DNA of 41,866 nucleotides from assembly GCA_029821885.1 (NCBI GenBank), contig JALGXV010000015.1, positions 1 to 41,866 of the forward strand. The letters are read 5' to 3'. Below, one piece after another: positions 36,751 through 41,866 of the stretch (positions are counted from its first letter, which is position 1; each line of letters opens with the position of its first letter). The position numbers and the translations under genes were made by a program. This DNA comes from Candidatus Hebobacteria bacterium (lineage in GTDB: Bacteria > Armatimonadota > Hebobacteria > Hebobacterales > Hebobacteraceae). The notes below the pieces were generated by a model that had not been told where the DNA came from, ran no database searches, and saw only the letters and a list, made by a program, of their open reading frames with translations.

Positions 36751-37719
36751 GTGATACGGCAGGACTTCACCGCGGTCAGTGCCTTCTCGGCCATGGCTGC
36801 GTTGGCGGCCGGGGCGGTGCTGTGCAGCCAGTTCTCTCAGTCCGACCTACAGCCCGGAATGGAAGCCTCTGCTCCCATCCTGTGGGCCGTCGAAGCCGTG
36901 ATCTTCGGCACCGCGGTGTTCATCTGGCGTTCCAGAGTGTCGTTCTCCGGTTGGCTACTCGGGATCGCCGGCTTGGTGGTATTCCGCGTTGGCATCGCCT
37001 CCGCCGGCGGCACGCTGCTGCTCTTCACGCTGGAGACAAGCAACGCCCAAGCCGCCCTCGAACAGACTGTGGAGTTCGTACCTCGTGCGTGCGCGGTTCT
37101 CTTCAGTCTGATGGCCGGCTATCCGCTCCGCGTGTTCCTCCCCGTGAGGGAGTTCCAGTCCTCAAGGCGCGGGCGAGGCTTCGCCGACAGTGCCGCGGTG
37201 AGATCGGCCACTGCGGGGGGGGCAGAGGGAGACAGCGGCCTGCTCATCGTTACGGTCAGCAAGGGAGGTTCGGCCGACGAACGAGCAGTCATGCCGCCCC
37301 CCAGGGAGATGACCCCAGGCATCGTCCCCCAGCTTAGCGTCGAGGGAGAGATCGAGCTGCCGCTCAGCTCCGTGCTCGCCTTGCTTCCGGAGGAGGTCGT
37401 GACGGAGAAAGCGCTCGCCGTTGGTGGTTCGCAATCACTCAGGATCTCGCTCGACGTGATCCATCCCCAGTTGAGGGAGGGCCAGCTGCTCTTCACGCTC
37501 GCCGAGATTCGAGGCATGCTGCCGCAGAATGTCAGGAAGGTGCTCGTCCAACCAGGCGGTTCCGATGCCGAGGTGGAGGATACTCCGGTGCCGCTGCCGC
37601 TGGATGTTGTCGTCCCCCAACTCCCCCCCGAGGCGTTGGAACTGCCGCCGCCTTCTCCTCCCGCCTGGGCGGAGGTTGAGGTTAAGGAGACAGATACCAT
37701 CGTCTTCGCGACGATCTGA
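36751..37719 (+). CDS. Membrane protein with C-terminal LPL-x-V-L-x-LP motif repeats, upstream of mglA
   Basis: Three N-terminal TM segments, then IELPLSSVLALLPEEV / LFTLAEIRGMLPQNV / VPLPLDVVVPQLPPEAL repeats; GTG start. Confidence 0.6.
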   Translation: MIRQDFTAVSAFSAMAALAAGAVLCSQFSQSDLQPGMEASAPILWAVEAVIFGTAVFIWRSRVSFSGWLLGIAGLVVFRVGIASAGGTLLLFTLETSNAQAALEQTVEFVPRACAVLFSLMAGYPLRVFLPVREFQSSRRGRGFADSAAVRSATAGGAEGDSGLLIVTVSKGGSADERAVMPPPREMTPGIVPQLSVEGEIELPLSSVLALLPEEVVTEKALAVGGSQSLRISLDVIHPQLREGQLLFTLAEIRGMLPQNVRKVLVQPGGSDAEVEDTPVPLPLDVVVPQLPPEALELPPPSPPAWAEVEVKETDTIVFATI

Positions 37720-37757
37720 TCTGGCGTGAGAGCCGAACAAGAAAGGACCGGCTGTCG

Positions 37758-38360
37758 ATGGCTTCGATAAACTATGCGCTGAAGGAGATCAGCTGCAAGG
37801 TCGTCTACTACGGGCCCGGCATGTGCGGGAAGACGACCAACCTGCAGTACATCCATCAGCACACAGTTGCAGACAAGCGCGGCAACATGGTTTCGCTCGC
37901 GACGCCTGGTGAGCGGACGCTCTTCTTCGACTTCCTGCCGCTGGAGGCGTCGCAGGTTCACGGCTTCCGCACGAAGTTCCAGGTCTACACGGTGCCCGGC
38001 CAGGTCATGTATAACTCCACCCGGAAGCTCGTGTTGAGAGCCGTGGACGGCGTCATCTTCGTATGCGACTCGCAGTGGGAGAAGATGAGGGAGAACGTCG
38101 AGAGCTTCCGCAACCTACAGGAGAACCTCGCCTCCTACGGATACAGCCTCGAGACAACACCCTACATTGTCCAGTACAACAAGCGAGACCTCGAGAACAT
38201 AGCACCGCTCGAGTACCTGCAGTATATGATAAATCCCAGGCAGGTTCCGGAGTTCGAAGCCATAGCGATTCGCGGGGACGGCGTGTTCGACGCCCTCAAC
38301 TGCATCTGCACGCTGGTCCTTGCGCAGATGTCTCAGAAACAGAGTGCCGGCGCGATCTAG
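37758..38360 (+). CDS. mglA: MglA-type small Ras-like GTPase
   Basis: VVYYGPGMCGKTTNLQYIH P-loop, TLFFDFLPLE, YTVPGQVMYNSTRKLVLRAVDGVIFVCDSQ, YNKRDL. Confidence 0.88.
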   Translation: MASINYALKEISCKVVYYGPGMCGKTTNLQYIHQHTVADKRGNMVSLATPGERTLFFDFLPLEASQVHGFRTKFQVYTVPGQVMYNSTRKLVLRAVDGVIFVCDSQWEKMRENVESFRNLQENLASYGYSLETTPYIVQYNKRDLENIAPLEYLQYMINPRQVPEFEAIAIRGDGVFDALNCICTLVLAQMSQKQSAGAI

Positions 38361-38384
38361 CCGGGCCGAACGGATCGAAGGAAG

Positions 38385-39086
38385 ATGGCACTGACGGGTA
38401 CGTTCGAAGACGTGAGCTTCGCTGAGCTTCTGCAGATGCTCAACGTGGGCAATAAGACCGGGAAGCTGTCCGTCACCCGCCCGGGAGAGAGCGCCGTGCT
38501 CTATCTGGCGAACGGCGACGTCGCCCGCGCCGTCTCGCGCCGCGACAGAGGACCCGAGCTGGTCTACAAGATATTGGGCTGGAAGATGGGCGAGTTCTCG
38601 TTCGAGCGTTCGGACGAGGCCGTCGCCAGGAACATAAAGCAGAGCACGGAGGCCCTGATACTGGAGGGCATGAAGCGCTTTGACGAGTGGGAGCGCGTCG
38701 AGGAGCAGATGCCGGACATGCATGTCGTGCTGCGACAGTGCGCCTCCGCCGTAACCGAACGCTTCGAGGGGCTGAGTGACGAAGCCCAGGGCGTCCTCCG
38801 ACTGGTGGATGCCCATCGGGACGTGGCGACAGTCATACGGGAAAGCGGCCTGGAGCCAATGGAGGCGCTGAAGGCCGTGACTGAGCTTCTGACCGAGGGA
38901 ATTGTGGAACAATGGAGCGGACCGCGGCAGTCTGGGGAGGTGCTTCCCGCTGACGGGAAGCTCCCTGAGGCCTCGGGGGCAATCGACATCAGCTCTCGCA
39001 CCTACTTCTCATCGAAGCGGAAGCTGGCAAAGAAAGGGCTGACTCTCTCCGGAGCGGAGCGCGGAGTTTCCGTCGATCCGGAGTGA
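38385..39086 (+). CDS. DUF4388 (PATAN-like) domain protein
   Basis: MALTGTFEDVSFAELLQMLNVGNKTGKLSVTRPGESAVLYLANGDVARAVSRRDRGPE; helical C-terminal region. Confidence 0.8.
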   Translation: MALTGTFEDVSFAELLQMLNVGNKTGKLSVTRPGESAVLYLANGDVARAVSRRDRGPELVYKILGWKMGEFSFERSDEAVARNIKQSTEALILEGMKRFDEWERVEEQMPDMHVVLRQCASAVTERFEGLSDEAQGVLRLVDAHRDVATVIRESGLEPMEALKAVTELLTEGIVEQWSGPRQSGEVLPADGKLPEASGAIDISSRTYFSSKRKLAKKGLTLSGAERGVSVDPE

Positions 39087-39110
39087 CGCGGCCGTGGGAG
39101 CAAGTCAAAA

Positions 39111-40277
39111 ATGGGATTGCTGCCTAAGCTTTCAACTGGCAATACGTCGATAGGTCTTGACATAGGTAGCAGCGCGATCAAGCTCGTCCAGCTGCAGGAC
39201 ACCAAGAACGGGGTTGCTCTCTACAAGGCCGGCAGCGCGCCCACGCCCCGGGAATCGGTGAAGGGCGGGGTCGTGGTCGATCCGCTTGCGGTGGCCAAGG
39301 CCATTGAATCTCTTCTGGAGGCGCTGCAGGTCGAAAGTGGGACGGTGACTGCCGGCGTGGCGGGGCCCACCGTCGTCGTCCGGGAGGTGCCTCTGCCGGT
39401 GATGTCCGACAGGCAACTCAGGAAGTCGATCCAGTGGGAGGCCCGCAACTACATCTCGTTTCCGGTAGAGGACAGCATCGTGGAGTTCGAGGTGCTGGAG
39501 CGGCCTCCGGCAGGCGAGGCCAGCCAGATGAGGGTCATGTTGGTGGCAGCCCCTCGGGACATGGTAGATAGTCAAGTTGAGGCAGTGGAGCTGGCCGGCC
39601 TTGATCCGGCGGCAGTGGAGATACAGCCGTTTGCCATGATGCGCGGCATCCTGGCGACCGATGGCATGGCCACGGAGGAGGGCGACACGACGGCCGTCCT
39701 CGGTATCGGCGCAGCCTATACGGATATCACCATCATGAAGGACGGCATGTTCGTCCTCTCAAGGATGATTCCGATAGCCGGCGACGCCTTCACCGAGGCC
39801 ATCAAGAACGCTCTCGACGTAGACACCGAAGAGGCCACTCAGCTCAAGGAGACCGCCATGCAGGTCGTGTCCAGCGAGGAAGAGCGGGCGACGCTGGACC
39901 CCGCCGCGCAGCAGGCCAGCCGAGCGATAGAGCCGCTCCTCGACGAGCTGATCCGCGAGGTGCGCCGGTCTCTCGCCTACCACGACTACCAGCAGCAGGC
40001 CCCTGACGCGGGAGCCGGCGATCTTGGTGTCAGTCGGATCCTCCTCGCCGGAGGCAGTGCGAAGCTGCCGCGAGTGCACGAGTATTTCCAGGCACAGCTT
40101 GGCGTCCCGGTGGAGATCGTCAGTGTCTTCGGCAACGGCCATCTCCAGGCGCAGGGCGTGAACCAGGAGTACCTGCGATCACACGCACCGACCCTGCTCG
40201 TTGGCGCCGGGCTCGCGCTGCGGGAGCTGCGGTCAGCCAAGCAGCGACGCGGAGAAGTGGCGGAGAAAGCGCAATGA
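39111..40277 (+). CDS. pilM: Type IV pilus assembly protein PilM
   Basis: IGLDIGSSAIKLVQL, KSIQWEARNYISFPVEDSIVEFEVL, LGIGAAYTDITIMKDGM, ILLAGGSAKLP. Confidence 0.92.
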   Translation: MGLLPKLSTGNTSIGLDIGSSAIKLVQLQDTKNGVALYKAGSAPTPRESVKGGVVVDPLAVAKAIESLLEALQVESGTVTAGVAGPTVVVREVPLPVMSDRQLRKSIQWEARNYISFPVEDSIVEFEVLERPPAGEASQMRVMLVAAPRDMVDSQVEAVELAGLDPAAVEIQPFAMMRGILATDGMATEEGDTTAVLGIGAAYTDITIMKDGMFVLSRMIPIAGDAFTEAIKNALDVDTEEATQLKETAMQVVSSEEERATLDPAAQQASRAIEPLLDELIREVRRSLAYHDYQQQAPDAGAGDLGVSRILLAGGSAKLPRVHEYFQAQLGVPVEIVSVFGNGHLQAQGVNQEYLRSHAPTLLVGAGLALRELRSAKQRRGEVAEKAQ

Positions 40278-40858
40278 CCGTCTGCGACATCAACCTGATA
40301 GCAACCCGGCGCGCGCAGAAGCAGCGCACGATCGCAGTGATGCGGTGCGCGGTCTACTCGCTCATCGCGGTCCTGGTCGCAGTGGCTCTCCTCTACGCGA
40401 GGATGTGGATGGCGACCCGTCTGGTCGAGGGCCAGATCGCCGTCGTGGAGGGAGAGCTGGCGAACCCGACGTTGGCCGACGCGGTGGAACGTATCCGATT
40501 CCTCGAAACGAACATCGCCGACTATGGACCTCGAGTCGGGCTGCTGGAGAAGGTCCACGACAGCGAACAGGCCTGGATCGATATCCTGCAATCTCTCAGT
40601 CTCTCCATCCCAAAGGGCGTTTGGGTCTCTCAGATGACGTGTCGGAGAGGCGACCAGGAGCAGACGCTGACGTTCCGGGGCTCTGCCTACAACCAGCGAG
40701 ACATAGGGCAGTTCATGATGCTCGTAGAGGATCTTGACTGGAGCACCCCCCCTCGCCTGGGGTTCACACAGGCGAATGTAAACCTTCAGGGACGTGCTGT
40801 CGTCGACTTCGAGGTAACTGTGCCTCTGAATAAGGTAATTGGGAGTGATCTACAATGA
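40274..40858 (+). CDS. pilN: PilN-like type IV pilus assembly protein
   Basis: DINLIATRRAQKQ N-terminus, one TM, periplasmic fimbrial-assembly (PilN) region; ATGA overlap with pilM. Confidence 0.8.
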   Translation: MTVCDINLIATRRAQKQRTIAVMRCAVYSLIAVLVAVALLYARMWMATRLVEGQIAVVEGELANPTLADAVERIRFLETNIADYGPRVGLLEKVHDSEQAWIDILQSLSLSIPKGVWVSQMTCRRGDQEQTLTFRGSAYNQRDIGQFMMLVEDLDWSTPPRLGFTQANVNLQGRAVVDFEVTVPLNKVIGSDLQ

Positions 40859-41520
40859 GCGGCGCCGGAGACCGGAAGATCGTATTCGCGCTGCTTGGCA
40901 TCGGCATTCTGTGCCTGATCGGCCTTGGCGGCAGTCTCTACCACGGCAAGGCGGCCGAGCTGAAGGGGCTTGAACAGACCCTGGCCCAGAAGGAGGCCGA
41001 GCTGCAGGAAATGCAGGAGAAAGTCGTCCAACTGCCACAGCTGGAGCAGCAATACCAGGACCTGAGAGAGCGGCTGGCGGTGTTGGAGCCGTCACTTCCC
41101 GACGCCGACTATATCCCTACCTTCCTCCGCCAGATCGAGAGCCTCGCGGCCGGGACCCGCAACGACATCCTGCTCATCAGACCCAAGCCCGCGATAAAGC
41201 GGTCGGCGGCCGACAGCGCGGTTCAGATCAACAACGAGACAGGCGCTATCGTGCATGGTGGGCCGGGACAGCCTGAGGCCGCGCCGCCGCAGATGCCATA
41301 TGACTTCGTCCCGATAGAGCTTCGAGTACAGGGGACATACTGGACGGTGATCGACTTCCTGGCCGAACTGAAGGAGTTCCCGAAGATGATTGCCGTCAAC
41401 GATATTTCGTTTAGCCCAACGCAAGGTCTGACCAATACGGGGAGTTCGCCGAGCCTCATGGCGAGCATGGAGTTGACGGCAGTAGTCACGAAAGGGGGCA
41501 GTGATGGAAGGTCGGCGTAA
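40855..41520 (+). CDS. pilO: PilO-like type IV pilus assembly protein
   Basis: One TM, coiled coil, then PDADYIPTFLRQIESLAA...LRVQGTYWTVIDFLAELKEFPKMIAVNDISF. Confidence 0.85.
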   Translation: MSGAGDRKIVFALLGIGILCLIGLGGSLYHGKAAELKGLEQTLAQKEAELQEMQEKVVQLPQLEQQYQDLRERLAVLEPSLPDADYIPTFLRQIESLAAGTRNDILLIRPKPAIKRSAADSAVQINNETGAIVHGGPGQPEAAPPQMPYDFVPIELRVQGTYWTVIDFLAELKEFPKMIAVNDISFSPTQGLTNTGSSPSLMASMELTAVVTKGGSDGRSA

Positions 41521-41866
41521 GGAGGTTCTCCTGCTAGTACTGGCGCTGGTGGCGCTGGGGCTCGCCCTCTATACGTTTCGCGGCAAGCCGGCGTCGCCCC
41601 CGCCGCCGGGACCGCCCGGTGCGGCCGAGCGTGCACCGGGGCCGGGCCCAACGGGAGCTGAGGCCCCGCGTGCCGCGCAAGGAGGCGAGCAGCAGGCTGG
41701 GCCAGCAGCGACGGATGAGAGGGCGGGTGCTGGGGCTACCCAGCGGAACCCGTTCTCCGCGCCGGGCGCCCCGACCGCTGGGGCCGGGCCGCCCTTGGGA
41801 AGCGATCTCGCCAGCGCGGGATCTGAGGTGGAAACGGGCCCTGACATGCCCGAGTGGGCGGACAGC
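41504..41866 (+). CDS. Pilus-locus protein, PilP-like (3'-truncated at window edge)
   Basis: Frame open to the window end (absent from the ORF track because it has no stop). N-terminal TM (EVLLLVLALVALGLALYTF), Pro/Gly/Ala-rich linker, RNPFSAP motif, position after pilO. Confidence 0.6.
   Translation, partial: MEGRRKEVLLLVLALVALGLALYTFRGKPASPPPPGPPGAAERAPGPGPTGAEAPRAAQGGEQQAGPAATDERAGAGATQRNPFSAPGAPTAGAGPPLGSDLASAGSEVETGPDMPEWADS

Overview
The window is a GC-rich, gene-dense bacterial chromosomal segment of about 42 kb. It holds mostly core genes and shows no transposase, phage, CRISPR, rRNA or recognisable tRNA signal. About 38 protein genes are supported.

In order they are: a 5'-truncated Re-citrate-synthase/isopropylmalate-synthase-like enzyme; a GIDE-domain membrane protein (-); a GlmL(MutL)/KOW-protein/LysE/membrane protein/QueG-like operon; a TPR protein and a Zn-alcohol dehydrogenase (-); pyk and an ftsB-like gene; enolase (-); secD-secF-CDF-recJ-relA/spoT; a minus-strand secreted TPR/serine-protease/unknown group; recG-rsmD-coaD-DivIVA-like-PPIase; a Tat-exported DUF362 protein with a polyferredoxin; a PASTA Ser/Thr kinase; and an MglA GTPase/DUF4388/pilMNO(P-like) module open at the right edge.

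The most interesting signals are: (1) a near-consensus sigma70-type promoter followed by a ~120-nt potentially multi-branched RNA ending in U6, upstream of secD; (2) a polyferredoxin with an internal twin-arginine segment, suggesting dual Sec/Tat insertion; (3) two ~76-aa paralogous 8-Cys zinc-ribbon proteins; (4) a probable ATC start codon in a DivIVA-like gene; (5) a GlmL-linked barrel-sandwich/KOW protein with no mutase nearby; (6) an MglA/type IV pilus module with no visible MglB. Taxonomy cannot be fixed from the sequence alone. The gene orders (secDF-recJ-rsh, recG-rsmD-coaD) resemble Firmicutes/Chloroflexi/Armatimonadota-type arrangements (inference).
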